From Neelides folsomi (taxonomy: Eukaryota > Arthropoda > Collembola > Neelipleona > Neelidae), in contig JAQGBZ010000074.1 of assembly GCA_034687125.1 (NCBI GenBank), positions 160,940 through 224,939 of the forward strand: 64,000 nucleotides of DNA. The letters are read 5' to 3'. The notes under the pieces are model-generated. The model was given only the letters and a program-made list of their open reading frames with translations, ran no database searches and was not told the origin of the DNA. Below are positions 51,053 to 63,938 of the stretch, one piece after another. The translations under genes and the position numbers were made by a program. How positions within the stretch are numbered: position 1 is the first letter of the stretch; every line of letters starts with the position of its first letter.

Positions 51053-54000
51053 TTATTCACCAGATACTAATACTGATCATGTATGTTAATATAATGTATG
51101 TATTTGTACAATGTAATTGTATGTATGTAAAATATTGTATAAAATGTATGTATCAAATCAGGTTGAACTCTAATGGTCGAATCGTATTCTGAAAGTTGTA
51201 GTAAAAGAAGAAATGGAAACTGACCTTGCTTAGTGGGGTGAGTAGTGGGAAGGAGAGGAAAACGACGCGCCATCAGATTCTCATCACACACCGCAAAACG
51301 CTCTCCAAAAGTTCAATCAAACCTGTAAAAAACAAATGGAAAAAATTAAATACGAGTCTTGAAGTATAAAAGTACAATTAGCAATTCTCCCTACATGATA
51401 ATCTTGTTTCCTTTTACAATAAAAAATGTACCTTAGTGCATATTAAATCCATTTTTTCTACGACCCAACAAAGTATACTTTTAATGTTCTAATAATAAGT
51501 ATAAGTTATACATAAATTGAAAAAATTGAGTTTTAATTCTATTTCATTCCTATAAATTTATATACCTAAGTATGTAGAGTAACATCTCTATACGAAGTAT
51601 ACCATAATACCATTGTATAGGCCTATAGACTGTGTTTTATGTATACCTAGTAAATCATGTTCAAACAGTACTTACTAACATTAGGTATGTAAGTTGGACC
51701 TTATTAATTATCTCCACGTGGTGCTTTGGAAAATTGAAGAAAAATATGTGCAAAACCTATGATTAACCACTCGTTATATTGCGGATACAATTTGTCTCAT
51801 CATCATCACACAAAGAAAGGAGGCCCAATAGACAACATATAGCATTACATTATTTACAAGTGATCTTCCACCTCATAAAAATGAGTAATGGATTGGAATG
51901 AAGTTTTACAACAAAAAAGCAACTTGATTTCATGCGTTTATGATCTATTATTTTTCCATAATATTAAATAAAAATTCTCACAAGAGCCCACTCCACGCTA
52001 AACTTTTGTATTGAAGCATATAGTACATCGTACATGAAAGTTTACGTCATATAGGGATTTGTACTTTTACATTTATTATTATATACATTATGTTTTCTTG
52101 TTAAGGTGCAGCAGTTAAGAGGTTGGTGCAGAAAAAGTGAATTGAGTCAGTTGTTTAAATTCCCCTGCGTAGATTCTGCATATGAATAATTCCAATTTAA
52201 CAATGGGAAAAAGTAGTTTGCAAATTTTTAGCGAGGAAGGGGTTGATAATAAAAGTGGAGGTTATGGAGGAGGTCGGCGAACTCCTTCTATCTTGCCCTT
52301 CCAGTCCTCCCAATAATGAATAATCGGATAAACTCGTCTTGGATGTCGTCGAGCGTTCGTCTCCTCCCACATTGTTCGAGTAAAATACACCAATCCGAGC
52401 ACATATCCTATATGTAAATCAGATATAGAGTACAGATGTATGTACTACCTAATACAAATGTGTTATGTTATAAGTGAATCCGTGTATAAATCCCAGTAAA
52501 AACTTAAAATGCCAAATCTCCAACAATGCGAGTAAAAGGTAATGAAGAATCGTATAGTGATGTTGGTGATAAGGTCGAGCAGAGTCCTTGAGACATTCCA
52601 TTCACCATTCAATCTCTTAATGTCTCATCATCTTCAATGAGCATCGTGGTGAGGAGTGGCGGAGTTCTTACAATCAATACACCTACCCAAACTTAAGCTC
52701 GTACACCATACTCATCCCAAGATTCCAACTATTCAGATGGGACCTGAACACGTACATATTCCTCATTTGCAATTCATTTGAGTCGTTAAGGGGAAAAAAG
52801 TTGCAAACTCCTTGTGGAGATCCTCAATGAGGAAAAACTGGATCTGATAGGCATTTTGTGCACAAACATTTCGCTCACATTAATTCTTTTACTCATTTCC
52901 TTCAACGATGGAGCCGTGGGAGGATGAGGCCAATTAACCTTACATCATGACTAATGACACCATATCGATAAATATTCATACATACCTTCATATTAAATCT
53001 GTATAAATAAAAGAAAGAATCACCTTCCACAACCCTTTCCCAACATGGCATAAATCCACCTTAAAATCTTAAGTCATTCTTGAAATTTCTTAATATCGTC
53101 TTTAATATACGAAATAAACAATTAGCATTTTGCTCAACAAAAATTTAGTTAATAATTTTTTACTTAACAATTAGAACATAATATATTTAGAGGTAATATG
53201 GGTGGAAAACATTTAATTCATGTATTTAAAAAATTTCTAATTACCATAAAATAATTTTATTCGCAAATTCCAGACCTTATTCATCACGATTTGATTTGAC
53301 CTAGAAAGTTGATTAAAATCCATGCATTAGGTAGAAAAGGCTTATTGGGGACTTTTCGGTCAAGATGGGTTCGTTTGGATGTGGTCAGAATCTCGGCGAA
53401 AAAATATGAAGGAGGCTGAGTCTGGCGCCAGCAACCCCGCCCCGTTTACTCCTCAAACAATCTCTTAGCCATTGACTCGCATTCACTCACTTCGTTTTCT
53501 AAATCTCACCACATCTATAAGGCTCAACATCTTCAATCTCAACGCCAAAAAGCTATCTACTTAAAGTTAGCAAAAGAAAAATCCACTTTTACAAAAACTT
53601 CCTCTACAACTTATCTCTTTCCAAAAGCAGTCACGATATCCTTAAAAGACGATCTTGTTCCTTATATTATTGTATATGTATTAGTAAAAAGAACAGAAAG
53701 ATGTTTTAAATATTAATATTAACTGCATTGTATTAATAACAACCTGTAACCTTCCTAAACTATTTAAAAGATATTAAATCGTAAGAATTACAAACATGCA
53801 TGCATTATGACTACATCATGTATTTATTTACATCATGCAAACCCTCAATACAATTTACGATCATCTAGCACATCCTTATGTGTATATCCTTTTTCGCATA
53901 AAAATTTTTCCCTGGTGCAGAATCTGTAATAAACTCGATCTTAGTCAAAAGATAACTTGAACTATCCTAGTATTAATAAAAGAAGAATGGGAAAACTTGT

Positions 54001-55560
54001 GCAAAAATCCCATCTTGTGACATAGTATAGATAATGTAGTGTAAATATGTAACTGCTTTTCATTTACCTTATTAAAATCTACAAATAAATCGACTTTATT
54101 ACGACCGTACATAGAGTGTGTAAATACTCAGTGTGTACCATTAAATTAAAAATCTTAAGCCACTTGTACATATTTTATTACTTATCTCTTCCCCATCTTC
54201 CCCTATAAGTGAAGCATTAATGCTAAGCTGAATTGGAATAAATAAATCGTATGCCAAAATGTAGGTATGTACAATATGTAGAAAAGGTATGGTACATTGT
54301 ACTTGTATGGTTCGTGTGGAAAATCCTTTCTTGGCACCGCGACACCTCGACTAAATTCATTCACTCCATTAACATCACTGCCAAGATATGAAGCTGGTCG
54401 TTGGGTTCGGCGAATGCAAAAACTTGCAACGAATGTTAAATACAATAATTTAGCATGGAAATTAAATGAAACCTTACTAGGACCTGACTCAAGGCACAAT
54501 GTGATGAGCAACTGATAAAAAATACTCGTTTGAAAAGTTCCACAGACAGGAACTGTTTATACCTATGTATGTATGTATGTACTCGGGTACGGCATTTACT
54601 TATACTTGTATACAGGTACTCGTATAAATGTCGAAATTAGGCTTAAATCTCTTCTCTCACTTCTCACCTTTCCGAAGATATGTACATACATAGTTATATA
54701 CTCTTCAATAAGTGGTTGATTTAATTATTTATAAAAATTTACCGACTTGAACTCTAATTTTAAATAGTTAAGAATTCTAACAATAAGTTCAAATTTGATC
54801 CATATATGGTAATAGTATCTACCATATATTTAGTAGCACATTTAATAATCTTTAATCACAAAAATTAAAAGTTACGTATTTTATAAATATTCCTTCATTA
54901 ACAACGTGGTTTTCCTGTATTTATTATTCAACACTTCTTTAACCAAATAAAAAGCCAAGGAGAGGAATGTGTGTAGTAAAGGGGGATAATTAGGCTTATA
55001 ATTTACTCAATGTGAATGAAGTAATTAATCGGAAAGAGAGTGAAGTGTCACGTAGATAAAGACAAGATTTGGGTGTAATTTATCGTCGTTTTTCATGTCG
55101 AGGCGGAGTGGTTGTCGGGACCGAAGAGATTCGGCAGTTGTACGTGGGCCGACGTGGGACGCTCATTCCCCATCTGTCCCACGAAAATCCTAATGAACTT
55201 CTCCGTCCTTTTGTACATGAGGATATTTTTAAGTCGAGGACGCGTATTTATACTACAAATCCAAATCCTTCATCCCATTCATTTTTACTATCACACACAC
55301 TTACCTCTGATTGAAAATCCTTTCAAATTGTAAACTTTAAACACTTTACACAACAATATCTGGTCAACAATTTAACTCATTTAATTTCAAGGTTTATATA
55401 TTCATAACCCATAAGATAGAGTATGTACCGTATGTATACTATGTAGGTATACATAGTACATATGGACATATGTAAATATTTAATATCATTACATAAATTG
55501 TTTTGTTCTACATATTTGATGTCTTTTGATGATGGTTAGTTACTAGTTACTACAAATGTG
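51053..55560. other. Gene-free stretch
   Basis: AT-rich, with GC-richer islands near 51230-51310, 52240-52380, 53330-53480, 54290-54430 and 55060-55240. The word GGGCCGACGT is at 55146-55155. A (TATG)n run of about four units lies near 54574. No gene recognised. Confidence 0.45.
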
Positions 55561-55628
55561 CAGAGTGCCTCAAAAGTTGCTTTCTTTTTTAAATAACATA
55601 AAAAGAAAACGAATTTTGACGAACCCTG
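55561..55628. mobile_element. 68-bp mini-element related to the one at 10580
   Basis: CAGAGTGCCTCAAAAGTTGC pairs imperfectly with the minus-strand end CAGGGTTCGTCAAAATTCG. The centre TTTCTTTTTTAAATAA is shared with the 77-bp unit at 10580. TA follows the right end (55629-55630); the left flank is TG. Confidence 0.5.
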
Positions 55629-55630
55629 TA

Positions 55631-58600
55631 TAGTATCATTGCATATTGATTTGTATTTGTATATCACATACTGATGCAAATACAAATACGCAGTAAAATA
55701 TTCAGGAATTTAAAAATAAAGAAGCGATATAAATACTGAGTATGTCATCATTGGCTTTACATTAACAATAAATCCAAAGCTCAAAATTGGCTCCAAAACG
55801 AATTCCTGGTCATTTGGAAAGCGATTTGAAGGAAAAGAGCAGAATTTTGTTCGTCAACACGTTCACTCTTCCAAATACTAGTAAAGTCACGTCTACTCAA
55901 TTTGGACTAGAAAATTGGTCCACATCTTGGAAAGATGAACTTGAGGTTCTCCCATGGGACAACTTCCTTCTCTCAAAAAAACCTCCTTACCAATGTCTCC
56001 TTTTAAATGCCTGGGTTGTCTTGATGGTTATAAGTACAACTATAGGATCGTAGGTTGGGAGAAAAGAAATAATGGGCAATTTACATTACCATTATATCTT
56101 TTGCCCATTCCTCTCTTTAAATCTACATACATACAATTATTCTATCCGGACGTATACATATACAGTACAATCATTTAACAGGCCTTTCAAGCTGTCTCGT
56201 ATTCTCAGATTTACAAAATTCTGTGAAACTGGAGATTATGTTAGAACAAAAAATGCTAAAACTAAAAAAAAAATGTTAAAACAGGAGAAAAACACGTGAA
56301 TGAGATTAAATAAACTCTTGAACAAAAAAGGAATCTAACAGAAAAAGTTTTGATTCTCTTTCTCCTTTTATATATTTTTGAGCTTAAAAGGTTTTTTACA
56401 TGGTGTAAATGGTGATGTGTGTAGTTTAATATGAAAAAAGTTTAATTCTCTTTATTGAATCAAAAGAAGTCTCTCCAGGAGAAGAGTTTGTTCGTGGAGT
56501 GGAGTGAAACGATTACCCCACTGAGAATACTCCATTTACCAACCTTCACCACCCCACACATGAGTGAGACAAAGAAGTTGTTAAACTCCTCGGTGATTAT
56601 AACAAAGTCCTAAGAGAATTCAAAGCTCAAACTATCGAGAAACTCTCGCGCCATTTCATCACACTTATCCTAATCCACTAGCTAACATTAAGAAAATGAA
56701 AAAAATCACCTTAGTCTTAAAATGTTAATTGATAATTCATCAGCTTAATTCTTAATAAAGATAATATATGTACCAACAATTTAAAATTATATAGTATTTA
56801 AATAGGTATTTACAGTAAATCATGGAAAATTAACCTTTTCACTCAAGAAAGCTTTCATTAAGCTTCATCTTGTTCATGTTGAGCAATAGCTTATTTATTG
56901 ACACAGAGACAGTGTTCTTGTTCATGGAGCTCTGCTTAGAATCCCAAGCCCCAAATCCAAATGCACAAACAAAGGAGAATCTTTTAAAGGAAAAGGGAAA
57001 CAGACGGAGTTTTTGAGACATCAATCCACCCTTGTGTATTATCTTTTGATGCTTTGGAGAGAGAGGAACAACAGTTTTACTCATTCTTGAACAATTCCAA
57101 AGACCATCTATACCACACATTATGTGCATTTGCCGAAAAGTCACTAACATTGTAGATTTGTATTGATATATAAGTATTATAATGTAGTGTAGGTAGAGTT
57201 TTATAATGTACATAATAGTAGTGTAATACTTACATAATATGTGCTTACTTGAACGTAATGGAAAGACCAAAGAATCGTAAAATATACGGACAACTTGAAC
57301 GGCATGAGACTTCTACACACGTAATAATACATATTCCACATGGCATTTCATTTATTTGTAGCCGGAGTATTTCGGAGATAACGGGACCGGGAGATGCTAA
57401 TATTAGGCCCAGTCCCGAAGGCCAATGCCAATACATTAAGCCACACATCATTCATGTGCGGAGGCGAAAAAAGAAAGTTGAGAAATGCAGGGAGAAGTTC
57501 ATGTAATGAATGGCAGCTGTTTTCCTCCAACTCCTACTCTTATTACTTCATTTATGCCCAGATAAAACTTTTTTTACATTTACTCTTTTTATCCAACCCT
57601 ATGCATTTAATCTTTTTATCGATATTAAGTTGATATTTACTATAATATGTACATACCTAATATAAATACATACTTTTGTACCATACCATATCTGTGTTTA
57701 TGAACAATTCATAAGATGCTCAGATGATTAAGAGCTCTAGAATGGCTTCAGATTTTCTTAACTGAATTTAATACATATTGTACTTAAATCTTAAATACAT
57801 ATAGTAGTTATAACCTAATTATACTTATATTATAACATAATCGTATGAGTAACTTGATGTATACATTTTGTATTACTCTGTACAATTTGTTTTTATAAAT
57901 ATACAAGAAACAAATTCAAACCACTGGCCAACTTATAATATATTTCAGCATTTTTGCCTATTATTTCTTTATTTGAGATTTACTCCATTTACTCTAAAAC
58001 TTTACATGTGGTATGTAAAGTTTTAGAGTAAATGAAGTGAAGATGCAGCCAATTGGCAATTGAATAAAAAAAGCGAGTATGTTACTACATAAAAGATACA
58101 TAAAATATTTTATTTAAATATTCCTTTGCGTAAGTTGCAATGCAGAATTTATATGCTGTGCAGTTATGGTCTAGGAAAGTAACACATGTCAAGAAAATGA
58201 TTATTAATTCCTTTCCAAACCTCTAAGTACCACATACATAAGACAATCATTAATAAGTCTCCAATTATAGAATTGTATCAATTAAGAAAATGAGCTTGCA
58301 AAGGTCAACACGATAATTGTTTTTTCATATAACAACCAAGTTGTGTCAGTAGTACAATATCTTACATAAAGAACTACTAGGTAATAATTATGTAGTAGGT
58401 ATGTAGATATTTAGGATACTTAATAGATCCATACAAAACCCAATGTTGTTTATCCAACAGTGTCTAACTTTTTTCATTTGGAAACACTGGGAATGAAATC
58501 AAAGAGAGTGCCAAGGAATTGAGCCTTAATTCAATCTCAATTCCACAACCCGTTGACATTTTCTCCGCCGTGGTTAAACGACAAGGGTTTTGGCATTAGG

Positions 58601-60540
58601 TCGACCTTTGTATACTCAACATGCTAGCAAAGCTATGTATTTAAATATAACCATTTACTAAATGTTAGCCTTGTTATTTCTTATTACCAAAATACATAAT
58701 ATATGTAGTTTGATATGTTATTCTTCTATGAACCACAGTAATATGTACACAAAGTGAACTATATTTATTGATAGTACGATGTATTACAAATACTACATAA
58801 TATACATCTCTATATCTCTAACTCTTTCTATTTTTTTTACTACCAAATCGCATGTGGAGGTTCGGAGTTCAGATTTACTCAAATCTTCAATGAAGACTCA
58901 CGCCATTCTACGATCCGAGAAATGGGCAATATCTCACCCTTCATTGGATGTAAGAAGTAAAAGCAGTGGGACACGAAGTTTAAATAAGAGTCGTCTGGCA
59001 AGCCTCACTAACTTTTTCCTTGGCCAAACCTCCGAGCCATTAAACTCAACTACCATCATTACTCAGAGGAAATCTCTTTAAGCTCTCCCTTCACACGGCG
59101 CTTCCTCCTCTCCCCCGCGTATAAGCAAAAGGAGAGATGGAGGAGAAAAGAGAAAGATAAACGAAAAATATGGTAACTAATCCCTTCCATTACAACCCCA
59201 TACATTTACCAGTCCATGTATAAATAAAAGAATTTAATCCATAACTTACTATTCCGACTTCACTTCACATATACTACCATACATATTTATTTAACATTAA
59301 CTCGCAAGTTTCTAGTGGCCCTTAAAGCGCTGATAAATAGGTACATAATAATATTATGTACAATATAATACTAACCCTTTCACAACGAGGGCATGAGAGT
59401 ATCTTCAATATAAATATGTAAGTACCTATTACATAAATGCTACTTATACATACATCCTTTGTGTGAATAATATATGGCTGCTCTTAACTTCCCGCTTTTT
59501 AATACATAATTTTGATTTACATAATTTTAAATGTGATACTGATAGAACGCACAATTTTATATGGCTTTAATTTGATAGTTTTTTGTATGTAGAAATATGT
59601 ATAAGTTTCTACAATGAAAATTCTTTGATTAAGATTGAATTTATCAGGAGCTATTTTTGGTTAAAATGTTAATTTACATAAGTTTAGGGATTGTTGTTAA
59701 ACGTTTAAGTAGAATTACAGCATTGAAACTCGATTTTTCCTATGTTTCCTATCTTAATGCATTACATGTGCTTTTCCTCCATTGCAAACTAAAAGTGTCA
59801 TCCTGTATAGTATTATGTACAGATATTTCAATTTTTACTCAAAGAATGACGCAAATTGAACGTGAGTGATTTTAAGCGATGAAAATATGAGAAATAAATT
59901 CAAAGTTCTCCCTGGGTGGGGAAAGGTGAGGGAAGTTGTCTCGGACCTCTCACAATCTCGATATAATATATTATATTCTTCTACCTCTGTATATGGATTT
60001 CATTATAAAAGAGGGAAATGAAGTGGAAGTGTTTAGCTTCAAGGATTACTCACAACTTGAAAGGTATTCCGACGACGACCAACTTCCTCTTCTGTCATTT
60101 ACACGACTCGGATCGAAAGTAAAATGTAATACATTTCACCCGACTTCGGATCCAATCACCTCACCCGTGGCAACCCGCCGACATGACAACGGCTTGAGAC
60201 GATCTTTTATGACATACACATAAGTTATTACTTCGCCTTCAACTTAGATGGATTCTCTATATTTGTACTTAATATTTTCTCTTTAATAACTTTCTCTTCG
60301 TTTTTTTTCCAGCCCTAAAAGCCCAAGGCCTCCTTTTGAAATTCAACAAAATATCTCATTCGCTCATATTAAATATTTTAAAAATTCAATGTACTCATTT
60401 ATTTAACAATGTACATAATTGTATGTATGTAAAATATAATAACATTACATATGAAAAACAATTTGACAAATGGTATAAAATATGTATAACATTAGATGTT
60501 ACTGGCAAGTAAAGTAAAATATGTTATAGTAGTAAATAAA
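55631..60540. other. Gene-free stretch
   Basis: GC-richer islands lie near 55790-56000, 57240-57530, 58840-59070 and 59930-60190. An 88-codon frame at 55787-56053 and a 143-codon minus frame at 56839-57270 have no recognisable domain. Confidence 0.4.
57986..58034. repeat. Perfect 22-bp hairpin with 5-base loop
   Basis: CATTTACTCTAAAACTTTAC plus AT (57986-58007) is followed by GTGGT and then the exact reverse complement (58013-58034). The stem ends abruptly at both sides. Confidence 0.75.
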
Positions 60541-60542
60541 TA

Positions 60543-61000
60543 CATCTGTCCGGGACTCGATGTGTCCGGGGGGCAATCCTGAGATTTTAAAAAAGGTGTA
60601 CGGGTCTCAAAAGGTTACCAGGTCAGTACAGTATAGGAACAATGTTTAAAAATATGGAACGTTTTATTTGATCAATAATTAACTCTATTTCTTTGATATC
60701 ATTTAACTACATTGTTTTAAGTCAACAATGTTCTGAAGGAAAGGTTTTCCTTCAAAAGTATAGAGAAGATGAGAATTATAAAGTTATTATTCCAAGTTAT
60801 AAACTTAATGACAACGAAGTTATTTCAGACAGTGAGGAAAGTGAGAATTCAGGTGAAGATTCTTCAATTGCTTCTGACTAAAATTAAATCTTAAATTATT
60901 TTCGAAAACATTTTTAAATGTGTCCGGGACTCGATATGTGTCCGGGTCCGATTTGTGTCCGGGGGTCACTGTCATAATTATAAAAGGTGTCCGGGGGACA
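60543..61000. repeat. Unit bounded by TGTCCGGG direct repeats
   Basis: TGTCCGGG occurs exactly at 60547, 60563, 60921, 60939, 60956 and 60988, with a one-base variant (TGTACGGG) at 60597, all on the plus strand. The left pair and the right set share TGTCCGGGACTCGAT followed by a second TGTCCGGG. The outermost bases ATCTGTCC and GGACAGAT form a short inverted repeat. Between the clusters lies an open frame ending in an acidic tail. It may be a non-autonomous or decayed transposon; no known family is recognised. Confidence 0.5.
60672..60881 (+). pseudogene. Unrecognised C-terminal-type frame with acidic Ser tail
   Basis: An open frame between TGA at 60669 and TAA at 60879 has no early ATG, so it would be the end of a longer protein or a last exon. 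It reads CSEGKVFLQKYREDENYKV and then VISDSEESENSGEDSSIASD at its end. A Ser/Asp/Glu tail is seen on several transposases and chromatin proteins, but I cannot assign it. It sits exactly between the two TGTCCGGG clusters. Confidence 0.3.
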
Positions 61001-62933
61001 GATATCGGTCTTTTACGGTAAGTGCGTATTATTTATATATTAATATTACAAATACTTAATAGTATTAGATAATGTTTTCGAAAGATATGTAAAAAGGTTT
61101 TTTTCTCTTGTAAAAGAATGAATTATCTTAATTAAGGGAATATGGACTTGGCAGCCTCACAGGGCAAAGTGAGCAAGTGAGAGGATGAATGGGACCCAAG
61201 TTATGTGAATGAATGGAGGACCGTGTGGAATTTGAGATCGGTTTGAAGATTAGTTCCCCGGATTTTGGCATGTGTGGGCAGGGGCTGAGAGATTCCTCCG
61301 TGTGAAGATGTCAAGTGGGGAGAAGTTTCGAAGGGCTCAAAGTCGAATGAGTTGAGCGGAATTCTGAGATTTTTCCAAGAAAATCCCACTCAATCAAATC
61401 CTTTTTTCTGAATATTTTCCCCACTTTCTCCCATAAACTTATAAAATTACTTATAAATTGTATATTAATAAATGTACTTACATATTTGTGTAACTTAAAT
61501 CCTTTGTCAAATAAACTCAATGTCACATCAACATTTTATACCTCTTACAATTGTAGTACATCTTCATTAAAAATACAACAAACAACAACAATTAAACCCT
61601 ACAATAATAAATAGATATAGCAAATCATGCATATTACCATATACATATTACCTGTATATGCTACAATTTATATACGTATGTAATGTATATATTTATATGT
61701 GTACATACATAGTATTTTAAAAATACCATAAGTTAAAATTGGCTTTAAATCCTTCTAAATAACTATGCAAGAAAACAAAAAAGCTAACAATGTGTGGATT
61801 ATTTATAAAAGCAGATTTATATCACCACATGCTTTAGTTTCTGACGTTCTCGGAAAAAAGTACAAATGGAATATCAAAAGGTTATAAGTTAATTCCCAAT
61901 CCTGATAAACTGAAGAAACAATTTAAAATTGAATTTTTAAAATATTTTATAAATACCCAATTCGTAAGGCTTAAAATTTCTAAATACGCGTACTAACGAT
62001 AAGTATACTAATGTTTTTATCCATATTGCATAGTATGACATTTATTACACATATAGTATCATAGTATAAAATGATACATAGACGATGTAGATTTTTATTA
62101 TATATGTAGAATACTTATTTAGTAATTATTACTTTAAAATATATTTAAATAATAATATAAGCATTGAATACATAAATGCTAAAATAACAATTTTTTATAA
62201 AAATGTTTGTGGTATGGACCTTATATGGTAGTATTATTAGGTCGGGTCTATGAATTTAAGAGTTTCTCACAAAGCATAGATATGAATCTAGATAGGGAGT
62301 ATTCGTAAAAGATGAATATTTAAAGAGGAAGGAAGTCAAAGGATGGGTGTTGAGTGGCAGGAGGTTGGAAGTTCTTGAAAGCAATTCCATCGCTTCTGGA
62401 TAGGACCATATGACTTTTCAAAATTGTCATATTTGCCATATTTTTCCTCTGACAACCCGTGGGTGGATTCCCGTAAAGTCGTTTAACTCCATCATCAATT
62501 TTTCATCTTTCCCTTTCTCCCGTTGAACTCCATTAAGAATTGATAACCAAGCCCTATATAATATAAATACAATATAACATGGATTTCTCGCTATTAAACT
62601 CAGCGTACGGATAGATGCCAAAAAGTTCTCAGCGGTAAAAATTCAAATCTAAATTAGAGGGAATGTTTGTTTTGTTCATACAAAAGAACCCATTACCTCA
62701 AATTTTATAATTTAAATCTTAAATTCACTATTAATTTTAATAATTTGAAATTGAGGCTCCTGATTCATTTCATACTATTAAACTCACACGACTTTCTTCA
62801 ATTTTAACTAGGATTGCATCATTATAACTAAAAAAGGTAAGTGATATTAAGATATTACAGTGTTTGTATATGTTATTCTTTAAATTAAATAAAATATAAC
62901 ATTAAAATTAACATTTACGTTTTATAATTAAGA
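61001..62933. other. AT-rich stretch before the Tc1/mariner transposase
   Basis: No gene is recognised. Islands lie near 61130-61380 and 62220-62480. The last 150 bp probably belong to the transposon; AAAAAGGTAAGTG at about 62832-62844 is a strong splice-donor match, but no matching acceptor is clear. CTCACACGAC near 62786 faintly resembles the inverse of the window end, so the left terminal repeat may be there. Confidence 0.35.
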
Positions 62934-63938
62934 ATGGCAAGGGGCCCGACACTTTCACCGGAAGAGCGCCGTGAAATCCGAATTTTCCATGAAAGTGGAT
63001 TGAACCAAAGGAGGATTGCGGCTAGAATTCATCGTTCACAAGGTATTGTGAAGAATGTTCTCAAAATGAGGGAAGATTACGACTTAAAAAGGACAAGAGG
63101 AAGAAATATTCTTGTTACTTCAAGAGAAAGCAGCCGAATTCTCCGTGCTGCCAGCAATTCAACCCTTTCACTGCCCCAAATCAAAGCAACTTGTGATAGT
63201 GCACGTTCAAAAACAACGATTTGGAAAATTTTGCATAAATCAAGACACATCAAAAGAAGAAGAATGGAGAAGAGATTACCTTTAAAACCAAGAAATATGG
63301 CTGAAAGGTTTACATGGGCTAATGAGCGGAGATTATGGCGGGACGAGTGAAACCAAGTCATCTTTACTGACGAAAAAATGTGGAGTTTGGATGGGCCAAA
63401 TGGCTACAAAGAATACTGGCATGATTCGCGAAAAGAAGAACTCACCTGTAAGAAACGACATACCGGTGGAGGAAAGATTATGGTTTGGGGTGGCATCGGA
63501 AGAAATGGCAAGACACCTTTAATCTTTGTTCGGGGAAAAATGGAATCCCGAGACTACCAACAAGTTCTTGAAGAAGGATTGTTCCCGACAGCAAACGAAA
63601 TCGGAGGGGAAGGGTGGATTCTTCAACAAGATAACTGCAGAGTCCATGTTTCAGCCCCAACACGCCAATGGTTAGCTCAACATGGCATCGGCAACCAGAG
63701 GATTCTTCGATGGCCCTCATGTTCACCGGACTTAAACATCATTGAGGATATCTGGGCTTATTTGACACACCAAGTTTATGGAGGAGCAAAGCAATATGAC
63801 AACAAGAGAGCGCTCCAACGTGCGGTTCAGGAGGCATGGGACAATCTTCCTCAGGATTTCATAAATACTTTATTTAACTTGGTTCCAGATAGGATTTTAG
63901 AAGTGATAATTATACGGGGAGGTAACATTAAGCATTAA
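62934..63938 (+). pseudogene. Tc1/mariner transposase, DD37E spacing, one internal stop
   Basis: A single frame of 334 codons from the ATG at 62934 to the stop at 63938 is broken once by TGA at 63348-63350 (codon 139), four codons into RDE*NQVIFTDEK. The N-terminus is a paired-type helix-turn-helix (LSPEERREIRIFHESGLNQR, then RRIAARIHRS), followed by a second helical region. The catalytic triad is D146 (FTDEK), D233 (QQDNCRVH) and E271 (SPDLNIIEDIW), with 37 residues between the last two, so DD37E rather than the DD34E of classic Tc1. IMVWGGI is also typical. The protein would cut and paste DNA at TA. Apart from the stop the frame is clean, so inactivation is recent, or the stop is a sequencing error, or the parts are made separately. 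Confidence 0.88.
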
